Positions 42,440 to 51,720 are shown, counted from the first letter of the stretch. The stretch is DNA of 64,000 nt from Candidatus Adamsella avium (GCA_904420445.1 CAJFVJ010000003.1:62001-126000), one strand, 5' to 3'. The notes: generated by a model not told the origin, from the letters alone. Numbers and translations are program-made.

Positions 42440-42454
42440 ATAAATAAAAAAATA

Positions 42455-42484
42455 AAAACTGAAGAAAAGCTCTTCAGTTTTTAT
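42455..42484. terminator. Terminator for the leftward exo/endonuclease-fold gene
   Basis: AAAACTGAAGA and TCTTCAGTTTT form an 11-bp stem with a 5-base loop and T-rich tracts on both strands. It lies 19 bases beyond the stop of the leftward gene. Confidence 0.7.
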
Positions 42485-42502
42485 TTTATGAAACAGTGTT
42501 TG

Positions 42503-43963
42503 TTATTTTTCTTTTATATGCAGCTCGATAGTCATCGGATTGTGAGAAGATATTTGTTTTGCGAATGCTGTTGAGAACATATCGAGCGTTTTGGGATTAT
42601 AAGGATATAAAACTTCATCTGGTTTTACGAAAAACCAGTCTAGTTTGTATTCTTCATATCCTATCAGAGCTTTTTTCGAGTAAGTCGGAACAAATCCCTT
42701 CAGCCCTCTTTCGTTTGTTGTTCCGAGGTAATTATCATAACTTGCATTATCTCCGATAGTTCGTTCACGTTTGAATTCAAAAATTTCTTTATCATCAAAT
42801 CTGAAATCCTGAAATAAATCAAATGTGGCTTTTTCTTTGTTGTTTGCAAAAATCGGCACGCTCGGGCTTGTCGGGTCGTTTTTAACTCTTGAAGAGTTGA
42901 ATATTCCTGTTGCTGATGAGATTATGCTTCCGTTTTGTACAAATTTTGCTGATATATTCTTAATCATATTCTGTCCGTCGAAATTTTTTCTGAAAAATCT
43001 CTTCGGGTCATTAGGCGATGTATCCTGATTGTTTGTGTTGAGGTTTGCGCCGATTACGACAGGATTTGAAATGTCTTTAATTCTTGAAAGAAAGTATTGT
43101 ACCTGAATGGCTCTGTTTTTTGGTTTTGTTCTGTCTTCTGTTTCGATTGCTATCAAGGTTGTTTTTACATCGCCTGGCAGAGTTACATCAGCAAGAAGAG
43201 CTATTCTTCCGCCTATTTTTACATCCGTAGGTTCAGGTTTGACGGGAAGATTTTTCTCTTTCATTGATGCCATATCTTTTGCGTATTCTTTTTCATCATC
43301 ATACCAGTTGTAAGCATCAGGAAGTCTGATAATTCTTACATTAGACAGAGGGTATTTTGAGAGGATGGCATGACCTGAGAGTCCTCTGTATTGGGATTTG
43401 TTTATCTCTTTGTTGTATTTCCCTTCATAATCAGGCTGAACGCCGAGAGTGTAAGGGTCTGTTCCTATAAAATCCACTCCGAAGGCGTAGTTATATCCGA
43501 GAGCATGAGCGAGTTCATAGGCAACATTTTTGTATCCGCTTTCAGGTCTTCCCCAGTCAACATCCGTAAGAAATATTATATCAGGTCTTTGCAGACTTTT
43601 TATTTGAGTTTGCAGGGCGATTTTTTTCTCTCTGTCTTTCAGAATTTTTTCATCTGCGAGTGATATAACTTTATCCCCGTTCAAAAATAATGCCGATATC
43701 TGATGCAGCTGCGCACCGCCTTCGAGGTTCCAGTTTATGACCTTCATTGTATGGGGAAGAACATCTTCTGACCCAAAGGAGTTATCAACAACAGGTGTAT
43801 TCAGGATGGTGTCTATTTTATTCTGAATTTCCGGTGTTGTTGTCTTTGACTTTGACAGGCTTACATACTCGTCAAATGACAGCCTTGGCAGTGCAAACGC
43901 TGATGAGGCTGCAAGGAAGAAAATTCCTGCCGAGAGTATACCTGATAAGATTTTTTTATTCAT
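42503..43963 (-). CDS. Secreted endonuclease/exonuclease/phosphatase-fold protein
   Basis: A 486-residue exported protein with signal peptide MNKKILSGILSAGIFFLAASSAFA. The EEP fold is recognisable: KVINWNLEGG, RPDIIFLTDVDWG (Asp where most have Glu), GLSGHAILSKYPLS, VVIGANLNTN and the terminal SSHNPM in place of SDH-P. The usual GDxN aspartate and some catalytic histidines appear altered (GANLNTN, and IAIETED where TH is expected), so activity may be changed or lost. Such proteins act on nucleic acids, phosphoesters or sphingolipids in the periplasm or outside. It is 24 bases downstream of adenine deaminase and may share its transcript. Confidence 0.75.
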   Translation of the reverse strand: MNKKILSGILSAGIFFLAASSAFALPRLSFDEYVSLSKSKTTTPEIQNKIDTILNTPVVDNSFGSEDVLPHTMKVINWNLEGGAQLHQISALFLNGDKVISLADEKILKDREKKIALQTQIKSLQRPDIIFLTDVDWGRPESGYKNVAYELAHALGYNYAFGVDFIGTDPYTLGVQPDYEGKYNKEINKSQYRGLSGHAILSKYPLSNVRIIRLPDAYNWYDDEKEYAKDMASMKEKNLPVKPEPTDVKIGGRIALLADVTLPGDVKTTLIAIETEDRTKPKNRAIQVQYFLSRIKDISNPVVIGANLNTNNQDTSPNDPKRFFRKNFDGQNMIKNISAKFVQNGSIISSATGIFNSSRVKNDPTSPSVPIFANNKEKATFDLFQDFRFDDKEIFEFKRERTIGDNASYDNYLGTTNERGLKGFVPTYSKKALIGYEEYKLDWFFVKPDEVLYPYNPKTLDMFSTAFAKQISSHNPMTIELHIKEK

Positions 43964-43987
43964 AAAAATATACCTCTTCTATCTCTT

Positions 43988-45700
43988 TCATACATTGAAT
44001 AATTCGGTTACTTCAAATTTATTTGCGTCAATAAGTCCTTTATCAGTGATTTTTAGCTCGGGAATTACCGACAGTGATAAAAATGCCATACTCATAAACG
44101 GGTCGTTGATTGTGCAACCGATTTCTTTTGCCGCTATATTCAGCTCATTGACTTTTTTAATAACCTCTTCAAGTGGCTTATCAGACATGAGTCCCGCTAT
44201 CGGAAGAGGAAGATGGGCAAGAGTTTTGCAGTTATTGACAACGATTTTTCCTCCCTGCGATTTCACGAGTTCTTTTGCAGCATAGTACATATCTTCGTCA
44301 TTTGTTCCGATTACAATCATATTGTGCGAGTCATGAGCGACTGTTGAGGCAATTGCTCCTTGTTGGAGTCCAAAACCTTTTACAAATCCGAGTCCGATGT
44401 TGCCGCTTGCTCTATGACGCTCTATGACTGCTATTTTCAAAACATCATCAGCAATATTTGATTGAGCAAGGTTGTTATCATCAATTTTTATGTGCTCGAC
44501 AGACATCTTTGTAATCAGCTGATGAGGAAGCACGTTGATTGTTTTGACCGAATTTGATTTTGCTTCTATCTCAAAAGCATTTTTATCAAGATTGACGTTT
44601 ACAGACCCTCTGACAGATGGGATATGAACATAATCAAGGTTTTGAATTAATTTGCCGTCTTTAGCTACGAGTTTTCCTTCTTTGAATACCATCGACGGTT
44701 TGAAGTCTTTTAGATTCGGCAAAACCACCATATCAGCTTTATACCCTGGAGCAATTGCTCCGAGGTTTGCTATTTTGAAATATTCTGCCGTGTTGATTGT
44801 TGCCATCTGTATTGCGCTGATTGGGTCAACACCTGCCTCAACTGAGTGTTTTATCATACTGTTTATGTGTTCAAAGAGGTCAGCGGGGTGTCTGTCATCA
44901 GTTACAAACATGCATTTTCTTGTGTTTCTGTCTTTCAAGACGGGAATTAGGGCATCGAGGTCTTTTGCAACTGTTCCTTCTCTGACCATAAGATACATCC
45001 CGAGGCGCATTTTTTCCATTGCTTCTTTAGGGGTTGTGCATTCATGGTCTGATGTCACGCCTGCACCGACATAAGCGCAAAGGTTTTTCCCGCTTAGCCC
45101 CGGGGCATGTCCGTCAATTCGTTTGCCTTTTTCAAGCCCGAGTTTAATTTTGCTCAACACGCTGTTATCACAGCTAACGACTCCGGGGAAATTCATCATC
45201 TCTGCAATCCCTAAAACCCACGGGCGGTCAATCAGAAGAGCCAAATCATAGCTGTTAAGGTCTACGCCTGATGTTTCGAGGTCTGTAGCAGGAACGCATG
45301 ATGGTAGCATCATATAGACATCAAGCGGTAAATCATAGGTTGATTCCCTCATAAAGCTTATACCCTGCAAGCCGAGGACGTTTGATATCTCATGCGGGTC
45401 AGCGATTACCGTTGTTGTTCCTGATGGTAGTACTGCTCTTGTGAATTCCGTCGGCAGCATCATGGAGCTTTCGAGGTGGACATGTCCGTCGATAAATGAT
45501 GGTGAGAGATAAGCTCCGTTGATATCAATTTCTTCTTTGCCGTGGTAGTTTTCGCCTATACCTGCAATTCTGCCGTTTACGACAGCAACATCGCCATGGT
45601 AAACTTCTTCAGAGAAGACATTGATTATGTTCGCATTTTTTATAACCAAATCAGCAGGAATTTCTCCTGTTGCGACTTTTATTGTTGTATCGAGATTCAT
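43988..45700 (-). CDS. ade: Adenine deaminase
   Basis: This amidohydrolase converts adenine to hypoxanthine and ammonia for purine salvage. The 570-residue chain has the N-terminal small beta domain, the metal-binding SPSFIDGHVHLESSMM, the segment GTTTVIADPHEISNVLG, the VTSDHECTT region and the VTDDRHPADLFEH motif, ending with the family C-terminal domain (AHDSHNMIVIGTNDEDM). The track starts at GTG 45709; ATG 45700, three codons in, is also possible and preferred. It is divergent from a purine permease of the AzgA type, so the pair forms an uptake and salvage unit. Confidence 0.93.
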   Translation of the reverse strand: MNLDTTIKVATGEIPADLVIKNANIINVFSEEVYHGDVAVVNGRIAGIGENYHGKEEIDINGAYLSPSFIDGHVHLESSMMLPTEFTRAVLPSGTTTVIADPHEISNVLGLQGISFMRESTYDLPLDVYMMLPSCVPATDLETSGVDLNSYDLALLIDRPWVLGIAEMMNFPGVVSCDNSVLSKIKLGLEKGKRIDGHAPGLSGKNLCAYVGAGVTSDHECTTPKEAMEKMRLGMYLMVREGTVAKDLDALIPVLKDRNTRKCMFVTDDRHPADLFEHINSMIKHSVEAGVDPISAIQMATINTAEYFKIANLGAIAPGYKADMVVLPNLKDFKPSMVFKEGKLVAKDGKLIQNLDYVHIPSVRGSVNVNLDKNAFEIEAKSNSVKTINVLPHQLITKMSVEHIKIDDNNLAQSNIADDVLKIAVIERHRASGNIGLGFVKGFGLQQGAIASTVAHDSHNMIVIGTNDEDMYYAAKELVKSQGGKIVVNNCKTLAHLPLPIAGLMSDKPLEEVIKKVNELNIAAKEIGCTINDPFMSMAFLSLSVIPELKITDKGLIDANKFEVTELFNV

Positions 45701-45785
45701 ATGCTGCACTTTATAACGCTGATAATTTCATATTATATCATATGAGCGTCAAATATTTTTTATATGTAAATAATCGGGTGTCTGG

Positions 45786-45791
45786 TATAAT
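45786..45791 (+). promoter_or_regulatory. Extended -10 promoter for the purine permease
   Basis: TGgTATAAT lies 28 bases before the chosen permease start (ATG 45820). Because the extended -10 is good, a weak -35 box would be tolerated. Confidence 0.5.
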
Positions 45792-45819
45792 AGCAGTGAT
45801 ATTTTTGAGGTTTTGCAAT

Positions 45820-47121
45820 ATGATTTCAAAGTTTTTCGGGCTTAAGAATTTGGGAACCGACATCAAAACAGAGCTTGTCGGGGGATTTACCTCTTTTATT
45901 ACGATGGCATATATGCTTATCATAAATTCCAAAATTCTTGAGATGGCCGGGATGCCATTTGAGGCGTCTATGGCGGCTGTAATTTACACTACATTCATCG
46001 GGTGTATGATTATGGGGTTTTATGCAAACAGACCTTTTGCCGTGGCTCCTCTCGTCGGTGAGTGCGCTTTTTTTGCATACACTGTTGTCATTCTGATGGG
46101 CTTCAGCTGGCAGGTGGTGCTTGGGGCTGTTTTCTTAAGCGGGGTTGTATTCTTATTGCTTACAGCTTTGAATATCCGTCCCTGGCTTGTGAACTCGATG
46201 CCAGAGAGTTTGAAGATGTCTTTTGGCGCCGGGCTGGGAATTTTTCTTGCACTGCTCGGGCTGTTGAAATCAGGTATTGTAGAAGCAGGTAATCATGAAA
46301 TCCCCGTGCATATCGGAAACTGGCAGGAACCAAAGGTTATGCTTGCTGTGTTCGGTGTTGTTTTGATAGTTGTACTGCTTGCAAAAAAAGTAAAGGCGGC
46401 TCTGCTTTGTGGGATAGTTGTTTTGACGATTATTTCTTTTCTCTTCGGGCTCAGCGAGATACCTGAGTCTTTTATATCAGCTCCTCCTGATATAAGACCC
46501 GTCCTCGGGAAGCTTGATATAGCCGGGGCTCTTGATTTGAAATTCCTTCCCGTGTTGTTTGTAATTTTTGTTGTTTTTTATGTTGATACAATGGGAACGT
46601 TGATAGGTGTGTCTTATAAAGCGGGATTTCTTGATGAAAAGGGAAATCTCCCCGAGATTAAGAAGCCTATGTTTGCCGATTCTTTGACTACCGTTCTTGC
46701 GTCGATTCTTGGAACTACAACAAGCGGGGTTTTTCTTGAGTCTGCTACAGGTGTGCAAACAGGTGCCCGTTCCGGTTTAAGCACCGTATTTGTCGGGATT
46801 TTATTTTTGCTCGGGTTGTTTTTTGCGCCTTTGTTCACATCAATCCCGCCCGAGGCGTATGCTCCGGCATTGATTGTTGTCGGGCTTCTAATGATAAGCG
46901 GGATATCACGTGTTGATTTTTCTGACCCGACAGAGTATATTCCCTCATGTCTTGCGATTGTGTTGATGGTGTTTACTTACAACGCAGGCATCGGGATGGC
47001 GGCGGGGTTTGTAGCTTATCCTTTGATGAAATTGTTCTCAGGACAGAGAGAAAAAACAAATCCCGCAAACTGGATTTTGTGTGTTATATCAATAATATTT
47101 TTTGTGTTATACCCCTACTAA
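45820..47121 (+). CDS. AzgA-type purine (adenine/guanine/hypoxanthine) permease
   Basis: This proton-coupled nucleobase transporter belongs to the AzgA branch. The track begins at 45670, but GAGG lies 9 bases before ATG 45820 and the earlier codons overlap the adenine deaminase start, so I choose MISKFFGLKN (433 residues). About 12 hydrophobic helices are seen. Motifs include TELVGGFTSFITMAYMLIIN, the AVAPLVGECAFFAY segment, MPESLKMSFGAGLGIFLALLG, FYVDTMGTLIGVSYKAG and TTTSGVFLESATGVQTGARSGL. It shares a short divergent promoter region with adenine deaminase. Confidence 0.9.
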   Translation: MISKFFGLKNLGTDIKTELVGGFTSFITMAYMLIINSKILEMAGMPFEASMAAVIYTTFIGCMIMGFYANRPFAVAPLVGECAFFAYTVVILMGFSWQVVLGAVFLSGVVFLLLTALNIRPWLVNSMPESLKMSFGAGLGIFLALLGLLKSGIVEAGNHEIPVHIGNWQEPKVMLAVFGVVLIVVLLAKKVKAALLCGIVVLTIISFLFGLSEIPESFISAPPDIRPVLGKLDIAGALDLKFLPVLFVIFVVFYVDTMGTLIGVSYKAGFLDEKGNLPEIKKPMFADSLTTVLASILGTTTSGVFLESATGVQTGARSGLSTVFVGILFLLGLFFAPLFTSIPPEAYAPALIVVGLLMISGISRVDFSDPTEYIPSCLAIVLMVFTYNAGIGMAAGFVAYPLMKLFSGQREKTNPANWILCVISIIFFVLYPY

Positions 47122-47136
47122 TGAGAGTTTCATAAG

Positions 47137-48960
47137 ATGAAAAACAAAAAAAAGACAATAGAGCTTTTAGCTCCCGCAAAGGATAAAAAGACAGCTTTTG
47201 CAGCAATTGACTGCGGTGCTGATGCTGTTTATATCGGTTCTCCAAAGTTCGGGGCAAGGGTAAACGCTTCAAATTCTCTTGATGATATAAAAGAGGTTAT
47301 TGAATATGCTCACATGTTCAGGGTAAAGGTTTATGTGACAATCAATACAATTATGTCAGATGATGAGCTGAAAGAGGCAGTAGAGTTGATTTATCAACTT
47401 TATGATACCGGGGTTGATGCGCTCATTGTTCAGGATATGGGTTTGCTTGAGTGCAAGCTTCCGCCAATCAAGCTGTTTGCAAGCACGCAGTGCCATAACT
47501 CGACTCTCGAAAAGGTGAAGTTTCTTGAAAAAACAGGTTTTTCCCGTGTTATTCTTGCAAGAGAGCTGTCTTTAGATGAGATAAGAAAAATTGCAGATAA
47601 TACTGATGTTGAGATAGAAACTTTTATCCATGGTGCTTTGTGCGTGTCATACAGCGGGCAGTGTTATATGAGTTATGCAATAGGCGGCAGAAGTGCAAAC
47701 AGAGGCGAGTGTGCGCAGCCTTGCAGAAAAAAATATTCTCTTGTTGATTCTGAAGGGGTTGTTGTTGCAAAAGATAAGCATCTTTTGTGTTTGAGGGATT
47801 TGAATTTTTCCTCTGATATAAAAGATTTGATAGACGCAGGCGTCAGCTCTTTCAAGATAGAAGGGCGGTTGAAGGATGAAGATTATATAAAAAACGTGGT
47901 AGGTTTTTATCGCAGGAAAATTGATGAAGTCATAGCAAACACAGAATATGAAAGAAGCTCATCAGGGTATAGCGTTCCAGGGTTTGAACCTGATGTAAGC
48001 AAGACTTTTAACCGGGGATATTGTGAGTATTTTTTGCATGGAAGAAATAAAAACATCACGTCTTTTGACACTCCAAAGTCGAGGGGGGAATATGCAGGAA
48101 GGGTAAAAGAGGTTTTTGCGAAATATTTTCTCTTTGATGGGTGCGAGCTGAACAATGCTGACGGGATATGTTTTTTTGATGAGAGAGGAGAGCTAATAGG
48201 AACAAGTGTGAACAAAGCAGAGGGAAACAAAATTTTTCCGCAGTCGATGAACGGGCTAAGAAAGGGAGCCGAGGTTTTCAGAAATTATAATCATAAGTTT
48301 TCGAAGATGCTGGAAAGTGCAAAAGTTTTGAGAAAGATTGCGGCGTCAGTTCGTTTTGTTGAGAAGGCGCAATGCTATGAGCTTTCTGTTGTTGATGAAG
48401 ATGGTGTGAGAGTTGTTGTTGAGGCTGGCAAGAATTATGATAAGGCGATGAATCAAGAGCTTGCCAGGAATAATATAATCAAGTGCCTCAAAAAAGCCGG
48501 CGATAGCTGTTTTGACATCAAAGATGTGATGGTTGAGGTTGAAGTTTATCCTTTTATTCCTGTTTCAGAGTTGAACGAGCTGAGACGGGGGCTTCTCAAA
48601 AAACTCGAAGAAGAACGCCTTGCCACTTATGAAGTTGAAAAATCAGAAGGTGTTTCTATCAGCCCTTATTTTGAGAGGGAGTTGTTTTATGATGCGAATA
48701 TTATGAATGAGAAGGCAAAAGAGTTTTATGAGAAGCGGGGTGCGATATGCAGGGAGTATGCTCTTGAGAAAACAGGTGAGAGTGAGGGGAAGATTTTGAT
48801 GACAACGAAGCATTGTTTGAAGTTTTCTCTCGGGTTGTGTTCAAAGGAAGGTAAAAAACACAGATACAGGGAGCCTTTTTTTCTTGTTGATTCTCACGGC
48901 AAGAGATATAGGCTGCTCTTTGAGTGTAAAAGTTGTTGTATGAAAATACAAAACTGCTAG
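47137..48960 (+). CDS. rlhA: U32-family protein, RlhA-type rRNA hydroxylation factor
   Basis: U32 'peptidase' family members of this length act in RNA hydroxylation: E. coli RlhA (YdcP) hydroxylates C2501 of 23S rRNA. The 607-residue chain has the N-terminal barrel (ELLAPAKDKKTAFAAIDCGADAVYIGSP), the cysteine motifs CVSYSGQCYMS and GECAQPCRKKY that bind an iron-sulfur cluster, and the long C-terminal DUF3656 region, which separates it from shorter UbiU/V- or TrhP-type members. Extra cysteines occur near the end (CKSCCMK). It follows the permease by 15 bases, perhaps in the same transcript. The precise target is an inference. Confidence 0.82.
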   Translation: MKNKKKTIELLAPAKDKKTAFAAIDCGADAVYIGSPKFGARVNASNSLDDIKEVIEYAHMFRVKVYVTINTIMSDDELKEAVELIYQLYDTGVDALIVQDMGLLECKLPPIKLFASTQCHNSTLEKVKFLEKTGFSRVILARELSLDEIRKIADNTDVEIETFIHGALCVSYSGQCYMSYAIGGRSANRGECAQPCRKKYSLVDSEGVVVAKDKHLLCLRDLNFSSDIKDLIDAGVSSFKIEGRLKDEDYIKNVVGFYRRKIDEVIANTEYERSSSGYSVPGFEPDVSKTFNRGYCEYFLHGRNKNITSFDTPKSRGEYAGRVKEVFAKYFLFDGCELNNADGICFFDERGELIGTSVNKAEGNKIFPQSMNGLRKGAEVFRNYNHKFSKMLESAKVLRKIAASVRFVEKAQCYELSVVDEDGVRVVVEAGKNYDKAMNQELARNNIIKCLKKAGDSCFDIKDVMVEVEVYPFIPVSELNELRRGLLKKLEEERLATYEVEKSEGVSISPYFERELFYDANIMNEKAKEFYEKRGAICREYALEKTGESEGKILMTTKHCLKFSLGLCSKEGKKHRYREPFFLVDSHGKRYRLLFECKSCCMKIQNC

Positions 48961-49016
48961 ACTATTCTGTTTGAGGACGTTATAATCAATATGAGTTCAG
49001 AGAGGAATGATTTTTT

Positions 49017-49802
49017 ATGAAAAAAACGATTTCTGTTGTAATACATACATATAATTCTGAGAAATATCTCGAGAGATGTCTTGAGTCCGTGAAAGACGCT
49101 GATGAGATAATCATCTGCGATATGCACAGCAAGGACAGGACGATTGAGATTGCAGAAAAATTCAACTGTAAGATTGTATATCATGAAAATGTCGGATATG
49201 CTGAGCCTGCAAGAAATTTTGCAAACTCTCAGGTGACATCAGATTATTTTTTGATACTTGATTCTGATGAGTATGCTTCAAGCGGTTTGCTGAAATATCT
49301 GAGAGCCTACATCGAACGTGAAAATCCTGCTGAAGGTGTTCGAATTCCATACAAAAACGAGCTTCTCGGAAAAGTTTTGCATTCTTATTCAAAGAGAGGG
49401 ATTTTGAGATTTTTCAAAAAAGGATGTGTAAGTTATCAGGCTCATGTCCATGGCGCTCCAGAGGTAAAAGGAAGAGAAGAGTATATTCCGAATGAGAAAG
49501 GGGAAGTATTCATCACTCATACGATGGTTGATGAGCTGAATCCTTTTATTATCAAGTGGAATTATTATACAACGCTTGAGCTTGAAAAATTGACAGCGAG
49601 AAACAAGCATTTTTCGATGACATTTCTTGTGACCCGTTCCGTTCTTGAGTTCATCAAGATGTATTTTATCAAACAGGGGTTCAGGGATGGTGTTCACGGG
49701 TTCATCTTTGCCATCATAGCTGCGCACTACAAGTTTATGGCTATAGTGAAGCTTTGGGAATATGAGATGAAGAATGAAGATTATCGACTCAAGAGAAAAT
49801 AA
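49017..49802 (+). CDS. Family 2 glycosyltransferase
   Basis: This 261-residue glycosyltransferase has the GT2 nucleotide-sugar fold: ISVVIHTYNSEKYLERCLESV, the DEIIICDMHSKDRT strand end, the NVGYAEPARNFA segment and the DXD-type LILDSDEY. The C-terminal 60 residues form an amphipathic or membrane-associated part (FIFAIIAAHYKFMAIV). The layout resembles WaaE/KdtX-like enzymes adding a sugar to lipopolysaccharide core. AGAGAGG lies before the ATG. It is followed by a terminator. Confidence 0.87.
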   Translation: MKKTISVVIHTYNSEKYLERCLESVKDADEIIICDMHSKDRTIEIAEKFNCKIVYHENVGYAEPARNFANSQVTSDYFLILDSDEYASSGLLKYLRAYIERENPAEGVRIPYKNELLGKVLHSYSKRGILRFFKKGCVSYQAHVHGAPEVKGREEYIPNEKGEVFITHTMVDELNPFIIKWNYYTTLELEKLTARNKHFSMTFLVTRSVLEFIKMYFIKQGFRDGVHGFIFAIIAAHYKFMAIVKLWEYEMKNEDYRLKRK

Positions 49803-49810
49803 GCAAAATG

Positions 49811-49840
49811 AAAAAGAGAGCTTCAGGCTCTCTTTTTATT
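49811..49840. terminator. Bidirectional terminator between GT2 and the GH77-like gene
   Basis: AAAAAGAGAGC and GCTCTCTTTTT form an 11-bp stem with a 5-base loop and T-rich ends on both strands, between convergent genes. Confidence 0.8.
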
Positions 49841-49854
49841 AGAGGTATTTGTGT

Positions 49855-51720
49855 TTAGGATATTTTTGAGAAATTCGCTCCATATTGTGCATCTGCGTCG
49901 GCTTGAGTGTTCGGACCTTTTTCTCTCAAGATGGCTGCTGCTGTCTGGAGTTTGTTTATGAGTTCCTGATTATGGCTGTTTTTTGCCTTCAGCGCTTTTG
50001 CACGAGCATCAGGCATATTCATACCGTAGCCGTCAGAAAGCTGCTGATAGTAGAAAGATTCGTAGTCAGTCGGAATTCTGACAGTCCAGTTGTTTGAATC
50101 TACGCCGTTTTGAGTGCCGGGCTGGTTGATTTTTTCTGACATTCCGAACATATCAGGCAGAGTGAAGAATTGATTTTTTGTAGTGAACAGCTCTGCTGTT
50201 TTTGCGTTTCTGAAGTTTTCTTCGCTGCCGACCAGTTCATGTGTGTTGAGTTTCAAATCTTTTGAGAGAAATTCGCTCTGCTCAAGTCTTGTTTCTTTGT
50301 TTGAAGCGAGTTCTCTCAATGTTATGTCATCGTGTGTGCCTACGCCGATTGTGTAGTCACCCGGTTTGTAGCCCTGAGTTTCATAATAAGCAGGTCTTCC
50401 CCAGGTTTTGTGAGCATATCTTGTGATATGTATGTGGGGATATTTGCCCTGAGTGAGTTTTATGCCTTCCTGTGCATTTTCGCCGAGGAGTTCGAACAGA
50501 AGGCTGTCTTTGTCAAGTTTGCCCGCTTTTGAAGCTGATTTTTCGATTATTTTTATGACATTATCTCTGAGTTTCGGTTGATTTTTGACTTCTTCAGGTG
50601 TTCCGTTGTTCATTGTGTAGGTGTAAGGATTGACAATTTGCCATGCGGCGTCTATTCTTACGCCATCGTAGCGTTTGAAGAAGCTGTCAAATTTATGGGC
50701 AAGGAGTTCTCCTGTTTCCCCCGGGTGGTCTGGTGTTCCGAGTTTTGAATAATCAAGAGCCGGAAATCCCCAGGTTTGAACTGTTTTATCAGAATTTTTG
50801 CAGCCCATGTATTCATTATCTTTGAAGCAGGATTTGTGTGCCCATCTTTCTTTGTCCGAAAATCCGACTAGGCAGTCGCCGTAGGTTTTGAACCCTTTGT
50901 CGTTATATTGTTTTTTTGCTGCCTGCTGTTGTTTGTCTATCAAAAATTGATTGAATTCTTTTTGTTCAATAAGGTCAGCGTATTTTGATTTTAGTTCCGA
51001 GACTCTTTTGTTGACATCATGTTTTGAGTATTTTCCAGAGAACAAATCTCTGTCTTTTTCAGGCCATTTTGTTGAGTCAGTGACACCGTGTTCCTGAGCA
51101 AGTGCATCGTAAAGTGCGTCTTTTTCAAGCCAGTAGGTGTTATCTTTTTTGAACTGAGCAAATTCTTTTTTCAGTTTTGAGTGTTTCGGAAGATTTTGAA
51201 AGTTTTCGAAAGCTTCATTGAGAGCAATGTTTTGAACGCCGGGGTCATAGTTATCGCCGATTACGTAGCCGTAGTCAACCTTTTTGTCCCTTCTTCTCGG
51301 GTCGCCGTCATAGTCCCTGTCAAATTGCTGAACTCTTTCAAGCGGCAATATGTTGCCGTAGTCATCTCCTGAGAGAAGTTTCAGGTCAATGAGATGTTCT
51401 CCGAGAGAGAAAGTAGTCCCTGAATAAGGACATGTGTTGAATGAGCTTATTTGCCCCTGAGGACCGAGCAGCATTGCATTTGCGCCTGTCATATCCTGCA
51501 CGAAGTTCATAAAACCCTGTGAGTTTTCAGAAAGGGTTGTTCCTATTGCCGTGTTATATCCGTGTTCCGAAGGAATATTGAAGTCGAAGACAACAGCTGT
51601 AGTTCTCCCAAGTCCGAGTTCCTGTCTTGATTGTTGTTCGAGTTGTTTCCATTCTTGTTTTTCTTTTGTCGTAAAAGCTCTACCGAAAGAAGCGGTAGCC
51701 CCAATTCTTGAAATTTCCAT
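49855..51720 (-). CDS. Divergent GH77-like 4-alpha-glucanotransferase with N-terminal S-F-G tag
   Basis: The 621-residue protein resembles MalQ/amylomaltase: WLEKDALYDALAQEHG, YDGVRIDAAWQIVNPY (nucleophile Asp), FELLGENAQE (acid/base Glu) and VGTHDDITL (third acid). Around these the sequence is highly divergent, with extra Gln/Lys/Asp-rich inserts, so the exact glucan reaction is uncertain. ATG 51720 gives MEISRIGATASFGRAF, aligning residue for residue with MNINRINQTPSFGNYF at 7.5 kb. The TTG at 51732 used by the track adds four residues and has poorer ribosome-binding spacing. It is monocistronic between a terminator and an AT-rich divergent region. Confidence 0.75.
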   Translation of the reverse strand: MEISRIGATASFGRAFTTKEKQEWKQLEQQSRQELGLGRTTAVVFDFNIPSEHGYNTAIGTTLSENSQGFMNFVQDMTGANAMLLGPQGQISSFNTCPYSGTTFSLGEHLIDLKLLSGDDYGNILPLERVQQFDRDYDGDPRRRDKKVDYGYVIGDNYDPGVQNIALNEAFENFQNLPKHSKLKKEFAQFKKDNTYWLEKDALYDALAQEHGVTDSTKWPEKDRDLFSGKYSKHDVNKRVSELKSKYADLIEQKEFNQFLIDKQQQAAKKQYNDKGFKTYGDCLVGFSDKERWAHKSCFKDNEYMGCKNSDKTVQTWGFPALDYSKLGTPDHPGETGELLAHKFDSFFKRYDGVRIDAAWQIVNPYTYTMNNGTPEEVKNQPKLRDNVIKIIEKSASKAGKLDKDSLLFELLGENAQEGIKLTQGKYPHIHITRYAHKTWGRPAYYETQGYKPGDYTIGVGTHDDITLRELASNKETRLEQSEFLSKDLKLNTHELVGSEENFRNAKTAELFTTKNQFFTLPDMFGMSEKINQPGTQNGVDSNNWTVRIPTDYESFYYQQLSDGYGMNMPDARAKALKAKNSHNQELINKLQTAAAILREKGPNTQADADAQYGANFSKIS

